From positions 1 through 64,000 of the forward strand of contig JBFWRS010000007.1 of the NCBI GenBank assembly GCA_050248795.1: 64,000 nt of DNA, given 5' to 3'. The position numbers and the translations under genes were made by a program. Origin of the DNA: CAZTDU01 sp050248795 (GTDB lineage Bacteria; Pseudomonadota; Gammaproteobacteria; Burkholderiales; SG8-39). Under the pieces are notes generated by a model. It did not search any database, had not been told where the DNA came from, and saw only the letters and a list, made by a program, of their open reading frames with translations. The first letter of the stretch is position 1. The number at the start of each line of letters is the position of its first letter. Shown one piece after another: positions 1-8,400 of this stretch.

Positions 1-640
1 GCAGGATCATGGTTTCCATTTCGTTGTCGGCCATGCGCCGCAGCGCCGATTCCGGGTCGGCGAGGAAATCGTAGTCCGCCAGCACGCGCTGCATGGCGTG
101 GCCTGCCTTGCGCCACTGCCACTCCTCGATCTTTTCCCACAGGTAGCGGCGCACGGATTCCTGGCGCACGTAGATGCTGCGGCCCTGCAGCATCGCCGGC
201 GGCGCGGCCAGCTCGCGCGCGTACTCGCAGGAAGAGACGTACACCGTGAGGCCTTCGCGCTGCTCGACGCGCAGCAGGCTGCCGAGGAAGAACACCGGCT
301 TGTGCATGCGTCCGTAGCCCGCGCCGTAGATGCAGCCACGCGCGAGCAACTCGGCGTTGGCCGCCGCGGCGTCGAAGGGATCGAGCTCGCCGCCCCCGAG
401 CGGCAGCGGCGCGAACGCCTCTTCTTCCACGCGGTCCCATTCCTGCTCGCGCGCCTTCAACCATTCGCCCAGGTCGTCCTTCGGCAGCGTGTGCGCGAAG
501 GACAGTTCGTTCTCCCAGCGGTAGTACTCGCGCATTTTCAGCAGGAACGTGCACAGGCCGTAGTCGCCGGCGTGGCGCGCGTCCGATATGTCGCAGTTGC
601 GCTGCACCACGCTGGCGAGCTGGTAGGTGTCGTGCGTCAT
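1..640 (-). CDS. Uncharacterised conserved protein, C-terminus cut by window edge
   Basis: The minus-strand frame starts at ATG 640-638 and stays open to the left edge, giving 213 visible residues. The N-terminus contains NCDISDARHAGDYGLCTFLL, and aromatic and charged residues follow (KMREYYRWE, IEEWQWRKAGHAM). No signal peptide or membrane segment is visible. It resembles proteins catalogued under names such as Sfum_1244 family, but this is a weak recollection and no function is known to me. It is divergent from the DsrC/TusE-like gene and shares a 57-bp AT-rich promoter gap with it, which hints at a sulfur or redox link. Codon use matches the neighbours. Confidence 0.6.
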   Translation of the reverse strand, partial: MTHDTYQLASVVQRNCDISDARHAGDYGLCTFLLKMREYYRWENELSFAHTLPKDDLGEWLKAREQEWDRVEEEAFAPLPLGGGELDPFDAAAANAELLARGCIYGAGYGRMHKPVFFLGSLLRVEQREGLTVYVSSCEYARELAAPPAMLQGRSIYVRQESVRRYLWEKIEEWQWRKAGHAMQRVLADYDFLADPESALRRMADNEMETMIL

Positions 641-651
641 GATCGCGGGTA

Positions 652-657
652 TATACT
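652..657 (+). promoter_or_regulatory. Candidate -10 element of the DsrC-like gene
   Basis: TATACT lies in a short AT-rich island (651-670) between two divergent genes. A second AT-rich hexamer, TAATAT, follows at 663. The island probably serves both directions. No convincing -35 element was seen, so this is a positional inference only. Confidence 0.3.
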
Positions 658-697
658 GATTTTAATATTCGTGCACTCTCCAGGCAGCGCTGACCAT

Positions 698-1063
698 ATG
701 AGCCTGATAGACGAAATCGTTCGCGGCGACGCCGACCGCGGCAAGGAACCCGGGTTTCCCCACGCACCGGAAGGCTGGACGCGCGACAGGGCGCTTGAAG
801 CCGCGCGCAGCGAGAACCTCGAACTCACGGAAGCGCACTGGGAAGCGCTGCGCGCGCTGCAGGCGTACTACGCGCGGCACGGCGACGATGGCATCAACCT
901 GCGCGCGCTGCACGACGCGCTGGACGAGAAGTTCCATGCCGAGGGCGGCATCCGGCAGTTGTACCGCTTGTTCCCCGGCGGGCCGGTGGCGCAGGGCTGC
1001 CGGCTCGCGGGACTGAAGCCGCCGGCGGGCGCCACCGACAAGGGCTTCGGCAGCGTCGCCTAG
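698..1063 (+). CDS. DsrC/TusE-family sulfur-carrier-like protein with non-standard C-terminus
   Basis: 121 residues from ATG 698. The fold signature is clear: LTEAHWEALRALQAYY, then IRQLYRLFPGGPVAQGCRLAG. Known family members carry sulfur on a penultimate cysteine at the end of a flexible arm (TusE), or on two cysteines (DsrC). Here the upstream arm cysteine (QGCRLAGL) is present, but the final cysteine is missing. It is replaced by an extension reading PPAGATDKGFGSVA. The protein may therefore be a regulatory or divergent member rather than a true TusE. It stands alone, with no dsr or tusBCD genes nearby. Family assignment is firm; function is uncertain. Confidence 0.85.
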   Translation: MSLIDEIVRGDADRGKEPGFPHAPEGWTRDRALEAARSENLELTEAHWEALRALQAYYARHGDDGINLRALHDALDEKFHAEGGIRQLYRLFPGGPVAQGCRLAGLKPPAGATDKGFGSVA

Positions 1064-1104
1064 GCGCTGCACGCTCGCGTAACGATCAATCGAGGAGAGC
1101 TGAC

Positions 1105-1605
1105 ATGAAAACCATCATCGCATTGCTGCTGACGGCGGTGTTTGCCACCGGCGCGCAGGCGCAGGGCACCGACCCGACTTTCGCCATGCGCATGCTGACG
1201 CCGGACGCGGCGCTGAAGGCGGCGCAGGCGGCGCTGAAGCGCTGCCGCGACAACGGCTTCCAGGTGGCGGTCGCGGTGGTCGATCGCATGGGCGTGATGC
1301 AGGTGATGCTGCGCGACCGCTTCGCCGGCCCGCACACCATCTCGATGGCGCGCGACAAGGCGTGGACCGCGGTGAGCTTTCGCACCAGCACCACCGAGCT
1401 CGCTGCGGCCACCCGGCCGGGATCGCCGCAGAGCGGCATCCGCAACCGGCCGCGCGTGGCGATGGTGGGCGGCGGTCTGATGGTCGAGGCGGGCGGCTCG
1501 ACGTTCGGCGGCATCGGCGTCTCCGGCGCGCCCGGCGGCAAGGAGGACGATGTCTGCGCCGCCGCCGGCATTGCCGCGATCCGCGACGACCTCGAACTGC
1601 GCTAG
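1105..1605 (+). CDS. HbpS/GlcG-like haem-binding protein, secreted
   Basis: 166 residues with a Sec signal peptide at residues 1-19 and a likely cut after AQA. The mature part matches the HbpS/GlcG fold (DUF336): LTPDAALKAAQAAL, VAVAVVDRMGVM, then a glycine-rich C-terminus GGSTFGGIGVSGAPGGKEDD. Members bind haem or cobalamin, or act as sensors with GlcG-type partners; the ligand here is unknown. A strong ribosome site (GAGGAGA, about 1093) precedes ATG 1105. The next gene follows after 42 bp on the same strand. Confidence 0.85.
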   Translation: MKTIIALLLTAVFATGAQAQGTDPTFAMRMLTPDAALKAAQAALKRCRDNGFQVAVAVVDRMGVMQVMLRDRFAGPHTISMARDKAWTAVSFRTSTTELAAATRPGSPQSGIRNRPRVAMVGGGLMVEAGGSTFGGIGVSGAPGGKEDDVCAAAGIAAIRDDLELR

Positions 1606-1647
1606 CGCTGCGGGCGGGCGAGGCGCGATGCAGCCGGATCCGACGTA

Positions 1648-2142
1648 ATGGCCTGGCCCGCGCGCTGGATCCGCGTCGCGCCGATCGAGGACGAGGACGG
1701 GCGCTGGGCGATTGCGTCGGCGCTGGCGGACGCGCAGCGGGAAACCTCGCCGCCTGTGCTGATGTGGGTGCAGGGGGCGGCACGCCACGATTTCGCGCTC
1801 ATCGTGCCGCGGCGCTTCGCCCCCGGGCGGCCGTCGCGCTGGAGCGCGTGGGCGCTGTCGCCGGCGATCGCGCTGTGCCGGCAGTTCGACATGCCGGTGT
1901 ACCTGGACGAGGGCGAACTGCGGCTGCATGGCCGCAGGTTTTCGGGCAGTCGCACCGAGGAAGTGGGCGCGTGCATGGTGACGTCGGCATCGATGACCAT
2001 ACCGTTCCCGGTCGAGCGGCACGTCGAGGACGCATTCAGGCTGCGCATCGAGGCGCAGCACGACTGGCGCTTCGAAACCTCGTGGCCGACCCCGGTCGAG
2101 GCGGACGCGATGGCCGGCGCGAGGAGCGAGTTCGCATGGTGA
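1648..2142 (+). CDS. Hypothetical protein, 164 residues
   Basis: Not recognised. It is a soluble-looking protein without a signal peptide, rich in Trp and Arg. A central stretch, LRLHGRRFSGSRTEEVGACM, is faintly reminiscent of the substrate loop of lipoate-protein ligases, but the rest does not support that. The start is ATG 1648, with alternative starts possible. It ends 7 bp before the FecR-domain gene, so the two are probably co-transcribed. Confidence 0.6.
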   Translation: MAWPARWIRVAPIEDEDGRWAIASALADAQRETSPPVLMWVQGAARHDFALIVPRRFAPGRPSRWSAWALSPAIALCRQFDMPVYLDEGELRLHGRRFSGSRTEEVGACMVTSASMTIPFPVERHVEDAFRLRIEAQHDWRFETSWPTPVEADAMAGARSEFAW

Positions 2143-2149
2143 GGCGCAC

Positions 2150-2800
2150 ATGGTGAAGCGGCGGCAGCTCCTCGGCGCCTCGGCGGCGCTGTTCCTGCTG
2201 CGCGACGCGCTTGCCGCCGGCGACGTGGAAAAGGGCGTCGCGCGCGTGCGCGGCGATGCACGCATCAACGGCGCCGCCGCGAAGCCGGGCATGGACGTCA
2301 AGGCCGGCGACGTGGTGCAGACCTTCGCCGACGGCGAGATCGTGTTCGTCGTCAACCGCGACGCTTTCCTCGTGCGCGCCAACTCGCGCGTCGAACTCGA
2401 AGGGGCGGTGGGCTCGGTGGTGCTCACCGGCCTGCGGGTGGTGACCGGCGCGCTGCTGTCGGTGTTCCCGTCGCGCCAGCGGCGCACGATCCGCTCCAGC
2501 ACCGCCACCATCGGCATCCGCGGTACCGGCATCTACGTGGAATCCGAGCCCGACAAGACCTACGTCTGCACCTGCTACGGCGTGGTGGACATCGTGCCGG
2601 TGGACGATCCCGCGGCCGCCGAGCAGGTGGTGACGCAGCACCACGAGCAGCCGCGCTACGTGATGCGCAAGGGCATGCCGCAGATGATGATGAAAGGCCC
2701 GGTGATCAACCACACGGACGCCGAACTCGTCATGCTCGAGGCGCTGGTGGGCCGCGAGCCGCCGTTCGTCGCCAGCGGCGCGCCGTACAAGACCTACTGA
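2150..2800 (+). CDS. FecR-domain periplasmic protein
   Basis: 216 residues. The N-terminus MVKRRQLLGASAALFLL has twin arginines and a hydrophobic core, so export may be Tat-dependent. The FecR-like core follows: VKAGDVVQTFADGEIVFVV, VRANSRVELEG, then RRTIRSSTATIGIRGTGIYV. Many such stand-alone FecR-domain proteins are periplasmic and are not linked to iron signalling. A CTCYG pair of cysteines (about residues 142-144) and a late MPQMMMKG stretch are distinctive. No sigma factor or TonB receptor is adjacent, so a FecIR-type role is unlikely. Confidence 0.8.
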   Translation: MVKRRQLLGASAALFLLRDALAAGDVEKGVARVRGDARINGAAAKPGMDVKAGDVVQTFADGEIVFVVNRDAFLVRANSRVELEGAVGSVVLTGLRVVTGALLSVFPSRQRRTIRSSTATIGIRGTGIYVESEPDKTYVCTCYGVVDIVPVDDPAAAEQVVTQHHEQPRYVMRKGMPQMMMKGPVINHTDAELVMLEALVGREPPFVASGAPYKTY

Positions 2801-2834
2801 GCCTGCTGAGGCGTGCCCGTGCCCGGTACGGGCC

Positions 2835-3566
2835 TCAGAGGTTGGTGAGGATCAGCGACAGGCCGGACACGCACAGCAGGCCGAGGATGATCTGGCGAAA
2901 GCGCTGGTCGCTCAGCTTCGCGTAGGCCTTGGCGCCGATGTAGCCGCCCGCCGCGGTTCCCGGCAGCGCGGCGAGCACCGCCCAGCCGACTTCCGCAGTG
3001 AGAAAGCCGCCGATGGCGTGCGACACCAGCGCGGTCGACAGGATGGTCAGGTTGAACGCCTGGATGACGCTGCGGCTTTCTTCCTTGGTCCAGCCGCGAA
3101 ACGTGGACCACATGGTCGGCAGCGGGCCGGACAGGCCGGCGAGCCCGCCCAGGATGCCGCCGCCGAAGCCCACCACGCCGTCGGCGCCGCGGCCGCCCCA
3201 GCGGTTCTTGCGCGAGCTGCGCACCAGCATGCGCAGCGAGAACGCCAGCACGACGACGCCGACGCCGATCTTCAGCACCCGCACGTCCAGCGACGACAGC
3301 AGCAGCACGCCCAGCGGCACGCCGAGCAGCCCCGGCACGATGAACGGCAGCACGCGCTTGCGGTCGATGTGGCGCCAGATCACCGGAATGGTCTGCACCT
3401 GCGTGATCACCGAGCAGATGATGACCAGCGAGGCCGCGGCGGCAGGCTGCAGCGCGTACAGCCAGATGCCGAGCGCGGTGATGCCGGTGCCGAAGCCGGC
3501 GAAGCCGGCGACGAATCCGCCGGCCAGCGCGCCGATGGCGACGATGATGATCTGTTCGGCTCCCAT
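2835..3566 (-). CDS. TauE/SafE (TSUP) family membrane permease
   Basis: 243 residues with about eight hydrophobic segments. The first begins IIIVAIGALAGGFVAGFAGF and has the glycine-rich GFAGFGTG motif typical of the TSUP family. A second repeat has the related VVGFGGGILGGLAGLSGP, the usual internal duplication. TSUP members export sulfite, sulfoacetate or other small organic anions; the substrate cannot be read here. It lies 9 bp downstream of the MFS gene on the same strand and may share its transcript. Confidence 0.88.
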   Translation of the reverse strand: MGAEQIIIVAIGALAGGFVAGFAGFGTGITALGIWLYALQPAAAASLVIICSVITQVQTIPVIWRHIDRKRVLPFIVPGLLGVPLGVLLLSSLDVRVLKIGVGVVVLAFSLRMLVRSSRKNRWGGRGADGVVGFGGGILGGLAGLSGPLPTMWSTFRGWTKEESRSVIQAFNLTILSTALVSHAIGGFLTAEVGWAVLAALPGTAAGGYIGAKAYAKLSDQRFRQIILGLLCVSGLSLILTNL

Positions 3567-3575
3567 TGCGTCCCC

Positions 3576-4835
3576 TCAGGCCTTCGCCGCCGCGATGCCC
3601 AGATTCTCGTACACCGGCCGGATCGCGGCGCGGATCGCGGGCAGGCGGTGCGCGAAGGCGCCCGCGGCCATCAGCGCGATGGCGCCGCCGATGGCGAGCG
3701 CGAGCGGCGGCCCGATGCGCTCGGCCGCCCAGCCCGCGATGAGCGCGCCGATCGGCGACATGCCGAGGAACGACACCATGTAGATTGCGGAGACGCGCGC
3801 GCGCAGGCGGTCCTCGACGATGGTCTGCAGCACGGTGTTGGTGGCGGTGGCGGCGAGCATGGTGCCCATGCCGACGAAGTAGATGCACAGCGCGCCCAGC
3901 CACGCGGTGCGGGTGAACGTGAACGCGATCAGGGCGGTGGCGCAGGTTGCCGTCGCGACGGGCATCAGCGTAAACAGGCCGCGCACGCTGGGCCGCGAGG
4001 CGAGGTACAGCAGGCCGGTGACCGCGCCCAGGCCGCCGGCGCCGATCAGCATGCCGAGCGTGCCTGAATCGCCGTGGTACACCTCCTTGGCGAACCAGGG
4101 CGCGAGCGCCTGGTAAGGCGAGGTGGTGAGCGCGACGGTGCCCACCAGCAGCAGCGCGCTGCGCGTGGGCAGGAAGCCCCAGGCCCAGCGAAAGCCGGCG
4201 CCGAGTTGCGTCCACCACGACTCAGTGCTCGCCTCGGGCTTGCGCGGCACCGGCCGGATCGCCCACAGCGCGTACAGCACCGCGCAGTAGAGGATGGCGT
4301 TGAGGCCGAAGCCCCATGCCTCGCCGAACGCGGCGATGACCGCGCCGCCGATCAGCGGGCCGACGAAGCGGGCGCTGTTCATCAGCGCCGAGCTGAAGGC
4401 GATGGCATTGGGCAGGTCTTCGCGACCGCCCACCAGCTCGATGATCAGCGACTGCCGCGCCGGCCCGTCCACCGCGTTTACGAGGCCGATGACGAAATTG
4501 GCCGCGATCAGGTGCCAGGGCTCGATATGCCCGGACAGCAGCAGCGCGAGCACCAGCACCGCCTGCGCCAGGCCGACGCCCTGCGCGTAGGCGAGCACGC
4601 GGCGCTTGGAACGCCTGTCCACCCACACCGCCGCCACCGGCGCCAGCAGCGTGATCGGGATCAGCATGGCGAAGCTCGCCAGGCCGAGCAGGAAGGTGGA
4701 TCCGGTGAGGCGGTAGATCAGCCAGCTGGTGGCGATGTTCTGCAGCCACATGCCGGTCTGCGACAGGCCCTTGCCGACGAAGTAGTAGCGGAAATCCCGG
4801 TGCCGGAAGGCGCGCAGGCCGTGCGGCAGGCGCAT
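3576..4835 (-). CDS. MFS transporter, EntS/enterobactin-exporter-like
   Basis: 419 residues from ATG 4835, where MRLPHGLRAFRHRDFRYYFV begins. Homologues of this type start with a similar FRxRDFRxxF cytoplasmic motif, which decides the start over longer open frames. About 12 membrane segments are visible, with the MFS A-like loop VWVDRRSKRRVLAYAQG after helix 2. The family (MFS_3/EntS) exports siderophores or drugs. The start lies 5 bp after the valS stop, so it is probably read through from valS. Confidence 0.85.
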   Translation of the reverse strand: MRLPHGLRAFRHRDFRYYFVGKGLSQTGMWLQNIATSWLIYRLTGSTFLLGLASFAMLIPITLLAPVAAVWVDRRSKRRVLAYAQGVGLAQAVLVLALLLSGHIEPWHLIAANFVIGLVNAVDGPARQSLIIELVGGREDLPNAIAFSSALMNSARFVGPLIGGAVIAAFGEAWGFGLNAILYCAVLYALWAIRPVPRKPEASTESWWTQLGAGFRWAWGFLPTRSALLLVGTVALTTSPYQALAPWFAKEVYHGDSGTLGMLIGAGGLGAVTGLLYLASRPSVRGLFTLMPVATATCATALIAFTFTRTAWLGALCIYFVGMGTMLAATATNTVLQTIVEDRLRARVSAIYMVSFLGMSPIGALIAGWAAERIGPPLALAIGGAIALMAAGAFAHRLPAIRAAIRPVYENLGIAAAKA

Positions 4836-4840
4836 CGGGA

Positions 4841-7621
4841 TCAGCCCGGCGAGAGCTTGTCGAGCTGGCTCTGCAGCTTCGCCAGCGTGGATTCGAAGCC
4901 GGCGAGGCGCTCCTTTTCCTGCGCGACCACGCTGGCGGGCGCGCGCTCGGCGAAGGAAGGGTTGCCGAGCTTGCCGCGGCATTTCGCCAGCTCGGCCTCG
5001 ATGCGCGCGATCTCCTTGCCGAGGCGCACGCGCTCGGCGGCGCGGTCGATTTCCACGTGCAGCATCAGGCGCACGTCGCCGGCGATCGCCACCGGGGCGT
5101 CGGCGGCAGGCAGTTCCGCTACCGCGTGCACCGATTCGAGCCGCGCGAGGAACTGCAGGTACGGCGCCATGGCGCCGATGTCGCCCTGCAGGTACAGCGG
5201 CACGCGCTGGCCGGGCTGCAGGTTCATCTCGCTCCTCAGGTTGCGGCAGGCGTCCACCACCTGCTTCAGCAGTGCCATCTCGCGCTCTGCCGCCTGGTCG
5301 ATCTTCTCCGCCTGCGGCCGCGGGTAGGGCGCGAGCATGATCGTCGCCCCCGACTTGCCCGCCAGCGGCGCGACCTTCTGCCACAGCTCCTCGGTGATGA
5401 ACGGGATCAGCGGATGCGCGAGGCGCAGCGTCGCCTCCAGCACCCGCAGCAGCGTGCGCCGCGTCCCGCGCTGCACCGCCGCGTCTTCCGACTGCAACTG
5501 CACCTTCGCCAGCTCGAGGTACCAGTCGCAGTACTCGTCCCAGACGAAGCGGTAGATGGCGCCGGCGGCGTTGTCGAAGCGGTATTCGGCGAACGCGGTT
5601 TCGACCTCGGCCTCGGTGCGCTGCAACTGGCTGACGATCCAGCGGTCCACCGGCGACAGCACCACCGGCAGGGCTTCGTCGGTGCCGCAGTCCTTGCCCT
5701 CGACGTTCATCAGCACGAAGCGTGTGGCGTTCCACAGCTTGTTGCAGAAGTTGCGGTAGCCCTCGCAGCGGTTCAGGTCGAAGTTCAGCGTGCGCGCGAA
5801 GCTGGCGAGCGACGCGAAGGTGAACCTCAACGCATCGACGCCGAAGGCCGGAATGCCCTTCGGGTAGTTCTTCTTCAGGTACTTCGCGATTTTGTCCTTG
5901 TGGTCCTTGCGCAACAGGCCCACCGTGGACTTCTCCAGCAGCGCGTCGAGCGTTATGCCGTCGACCAGATCCAGCGGGTCCAGCGTGTTGCCCTTGGACT
6001 TGGACATCTTCTGCCCCTCGGCGTCGCGCACCAGGGCATTGATGTAGACGTGCCGGAACGGCACCTCGCCGGTGAAGTGCAGCGACATCATGATCATCCG
6101 CGCGACCCAGAAGAAAATGATGTCGAAGCCGGTGACCAGCACGTTCGAAGGCAGGTAGCGCGCCAGGTCCGGGGTCTTCTCGGGCCAGCCGAGCGAGGAA
6201 AACGGCACCAGCGCCGAGGAAAACCAGGTGTCCAGCACGTCCGGGTCGCGCGTCAGCGCCGCGCCGCCCGCCTTGGCGCGAGCCTCTTCCTCGCTGCGCG
6301 CGACGAAGATATTGCCCTGGTCGTCATGCCAGGCGGGGATCTGGTGGCCCCACCAGAGCTGGCGCGAGATGCACCAGTCCTGGATGCCTTCCAGCCAGTG
6401 CCTGTAGGTGGCGGTCCAGTGCTCGGGGTAGAACTTCACGTCGCCCTTGGCCACCGCGTCCAGCCCGCGCGCGGCGAGCCCGTCCATCTTCACGAACCAC
6501 TGGTCGGTGAGCATAGGCTCGACGATGACGCCGGTGCGCCCGGAGCGCGGCGCCATCATCTTGTGCGGCTCGGCCTTGACGAGGAAGCTCTCGCGCTCGA
6601 GCTGCGCCACCACCGCCTTGCGCGCGTCGTAGCGGTCCATGCCGCGGAACTGCGCCGGCCCGTTGTCGTTGATCTTCGCATCGAGCGTGAAGATGACGAT
6701 CAGCGGCAGGCCGTGGCGCATCGCCGCGCCGTAGTCGTTGAAGTCGTGCGCGCCGGTGATCTTCACGCAGCCGGTGCCGAATTCGCGCTCGACCATGGTG
6801 TCGGCGACGATAGGGATGGTGCGGTCGCACAGCGGCAGCACCACGTGCCTGCCGATGAGGTGGCGGTAGCGCTCGTCCTCGGGATGCACCGCCACCGCGC
6901 CGTCGGCGAGCATGGTCTCGGGGCGCGTGGTGGCGATGGTCATGCCGCGAAGCTCGCCCGCGGGCGTCTGCTGCGGCCCGTCGACGAAGGGGTAGACGAT
7001 GTGCCACATCGTTCCCTGCATCTCCTCCATGTCGACTTCGAGGTCCGACACCGCGGTGCCGAGCACAGGATCCCAGTTGACCAGGCGCTTGCCGCGGTAG
7101 ATCAGGCCTTCCTCGTGCAGCCTGACGAACACCTCGGTGACCGCGCGCGACATGCGCGCGTCCATGGTGAAGTAGCCGGCGCGGCCGCCGTCTGCGTCGG
7201 CGTAGTCCCAGTTGGCCGAGGCGCCAAGGCGGCGCATCTGGCGCATGATGCTGGCGCCGGATTCGCCTTTCCACTTCCACACCCGCTCGACGAATGCCTC
7301 GCGGCCGAGGTCGTGGCGTGTCCTGCCTTCGTCCTGCAACTGGCGCTCGACGACGATCTGCGTGGCGATGCCGGCGTGGTCGGTGCCCACCACCCAGTTG
7401 GTGTCGTCGCCGCGCATGCGGTGGTAGCGCACCAGCGCGTCCATCAGCGTCTGCTGGAACGCATGCCCCATGTGCAGCGTGCCGGTAACGTTGGGCGGCG
7501 GCAGCTGGATGCAGTAGGGCGACGCGCCTTCATTCGACTTTGCCGCGAAATATCCCGCTGCTTCCCAGCGGGCATACCAGGTCTCGACCGCTGCCGGGTC
7601 GTAGCTCTTTGCCAGTTCCAT
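4841..7621 (-). CDS. valS: Valyl-tRNA synthetase
   Basis: 926 residues, close to the usual 940-960. The class I signatures are present: the HIGH-type PPNVTGTLHMGHA near residues 42-54, and KMSKS within GQKMSKSKGNTLDPLD near 545. The editing domain lies between them (TTRPETMLADGAVAV), and an anticodon-binding domain follows. A C-terminal coiled coil (from about 860, LGKEIARIEAELAKC) is the valine-specific tail. The product charges tRNA-Val in the cytoplasm. It is translated just after a small DUF gene and holC, the usual betaproteobacterial order. Confidence 0.97.
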   Translation of the reverse strand: MELAKSYDPAAVETWYARWEAAGYFAAKSNEGASPYCIQLPPPNVTGTLHMGHAFQQTLMDALVRYHRMRGDDTNWVVGTDHAGIATQIVVERQLQDEGRTRHDLGREAFVERVWKWKGESGASIMRQMRRLGASANWDYADADGGRAGYFTMDARMSRAVTEVFVRLHEEGLIYRGKRLVNWDPVLGTAVSDLEVDMEEMQGTMWHIVYPFVDGPQQTPAGELRGMTIATTRPETMLADGAVAVHPEDERYRHLIGRHVVLPLCDRTIPIVADTMVEREFGTGCVKITGAHDFNDYGAAMRHGLPLIVIFTLDAKINDNGPAQFRGMDRYDARKAVVAQLERESFLVKAEPHKMMAPRSGRTGVIVEPMLTDQWFVKMDGLAARGLDAVAKGDVKFYPEHWTATYRHWLEGIQDWCISRQLWWGHQIPAWHDDQGNIFVARSEEEARAKAGGAALTRDPDVLDTWFSSALVPFSSLGWPEKTPDLARYLPSNVLVTGFDIIFFWVARMIMMSLHFTGEVPFRHVYINALVRDAEGQKMSKSKGNTLDPLDLVDGITLDALLEKSTVGLLRKDHKDKIAKYLKKNYPKGIPAFGVDALRFTFASLASFARTLNFDLNRCEGYRNFCNKLWNATRFVLMNVEGKDCGTDEALPVVLSPVDRWIVSQLQRTEAEVETAFAEYRFDNAAGAIYRFVWDEYCDWYLELAKVQLQSEDAAVQRGTRRTLLRVLEATLRLAHPLIPFITEELWQKVAPLAGKSGATIMLAPYPRPQAEKIDQAAEREMALLKQVVDACRNLRSEMNLQPGQRVPLYLQGDIGAMAPYLQFLARLESVHAVAELPAADAPVAIAGDVRLMLHVEIDRAAERVRLGKEIARIEAELAKCRGKLGNPSFAERAPASVVAQEKERLAGFESTLAKLQSQLDKLSPG

Positions 7622-7623
7622 GT

Positions 7624-7941
7624 TCAGGGTTTTGCGAGAGGGGCCAGTGCTTCGCGCACCGAGCGGTGGATGCCTGCCTTGATCTCCGACTTCAGGTTCT
7701 CGTGCGCAGACGCGATGATGCGGTCGATCTCGGGGGCGATCTGCTCGAGCACCATGCGCTCCAGCTTCACCGCCAGCGCCTCGAGCTCCTCGGGAGGTAT
7801 GCCGCTGGCGGCCGGCTCCGCCGCATCGACCACCTCGGTGAGCAGGGGCACCTCCTCCTGCGACTGCTGCTGGCGCTGCGCGAGTTCATCGACGCGGCGG
7901 ATCAGCGCGTTGCGCTCGCGGCGGACGGCGTCGTCGCTCAT
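7624..7941 (-). CDS. Small conserved protein between holC and valS
   Basis: 105 residues from ATG 7941, overlapping the end of holC by four bases (ATGA), which fixes the start. It has a charged coiled-coil N-terminus (RRERNALIRRVDELAQRQQQ), a PLLTEVV motif near residue 33, and an amphipathic C-terminal half ending with IHRSVREALAPLAKP. Betaproteobacterial DUF2486-like proteins share the PxLTEVV motif; none has a known role. Only two bases separate it from valS. Confidence 0.75.
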   Translation of the reverse strand: MSDDAVRRERNALIRRVDELAQRQQQSQEEVPLLTEVVDAAEPAASGIPPEELEALAVKLERMVLEQIAPEIDRIIASAHENLKSEIKAGIHRSVREALAPLAKP

Positions 7942-8381
7942 GCCGCCGGCCCCTCCCTGGCGACCGCGGCGAGGTCGTGGCTGGCGATGGCGAAGCCGCG
8001 GTCGCGATAGAACTTGAAGCGCGCGCGGCCGGCGCTGCGCTCGGCGTCGTCGGTGGACACGATCTCGAGCACGCGCTCGTAGCGCTCGAACCTCGGTGGG
8101 CATTCGGCGCCGAGGTTGAGCACGATGTCGCAGGCGGGTGCATCCTCGGGCTCGGTGGCGATCAGCACCGGCGTGTCGGCAGCGAGCGGATCGTGCGTGG
8201 TGCAGTGGGGCACGAACCCGGTCGCGGGCCAGGTCCACAGCAGGCGATCGATTTTCTGCGCGAGCTCCGCTTCCGGGGCGAATACCACCATGCGCTTCTT
8301 CTGCGCCAGCGCCTTTGCCGCGAGCCTGCAGGCCACCTGCAGCCGGTCTGGTGCATTGAAGTAGAAATCGATGCTGGTCAA
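7938..8381 (-). CDS. holC: DNA polymerase III subunit chi
   Basis: 147 residues, the expected length. It opens with TSIDFYFNAPDRLQVACRLA and has the conserved LLWTWPATGFVPH segment near residues 48-60, which matches the chi family (DLLWTFxxxxFIPH). Chi links the clamp loader to SSB at the replication fork through psi. It lies 19 bp downstream of pepA, an order common in proteobacteria, and overlaps the next gene by 4 bp. Confidence 0.93.
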   Translation of the reverse strand: MTSIDFYFNAPDRLQVACRLAAKALAQKKRMVVFAPEAELAQKIDRLLWTWPATGFVPHCTTHDPLAADTPVLIATEPEDAPACDIVLNLGAECPPRFERYERVLEIVSTDDAERSAGRARFKFYRDRGFAIASHDLAAVAREGPAA

Positions 8382-8400
8382 GGCCCTGGCCGCGCGAGCG

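Noticed and set aside
1060..2532. 490-codon minus-strand frame opposite the HbpS-like and FecR genes
   Set aside because: The plus-strand genes have signal peptides, ribosome sites and known domains; the reverse frame has none.
5057..8017. Very long open frame (986 codons) on the plus strand opposite valS and holC
   Set aside because: Its sequence is low-complexity (His/Arg/Val-rich), matches no family and lies exactly over conserved genes on the other strand. It is a by-product of high GC at third positions.
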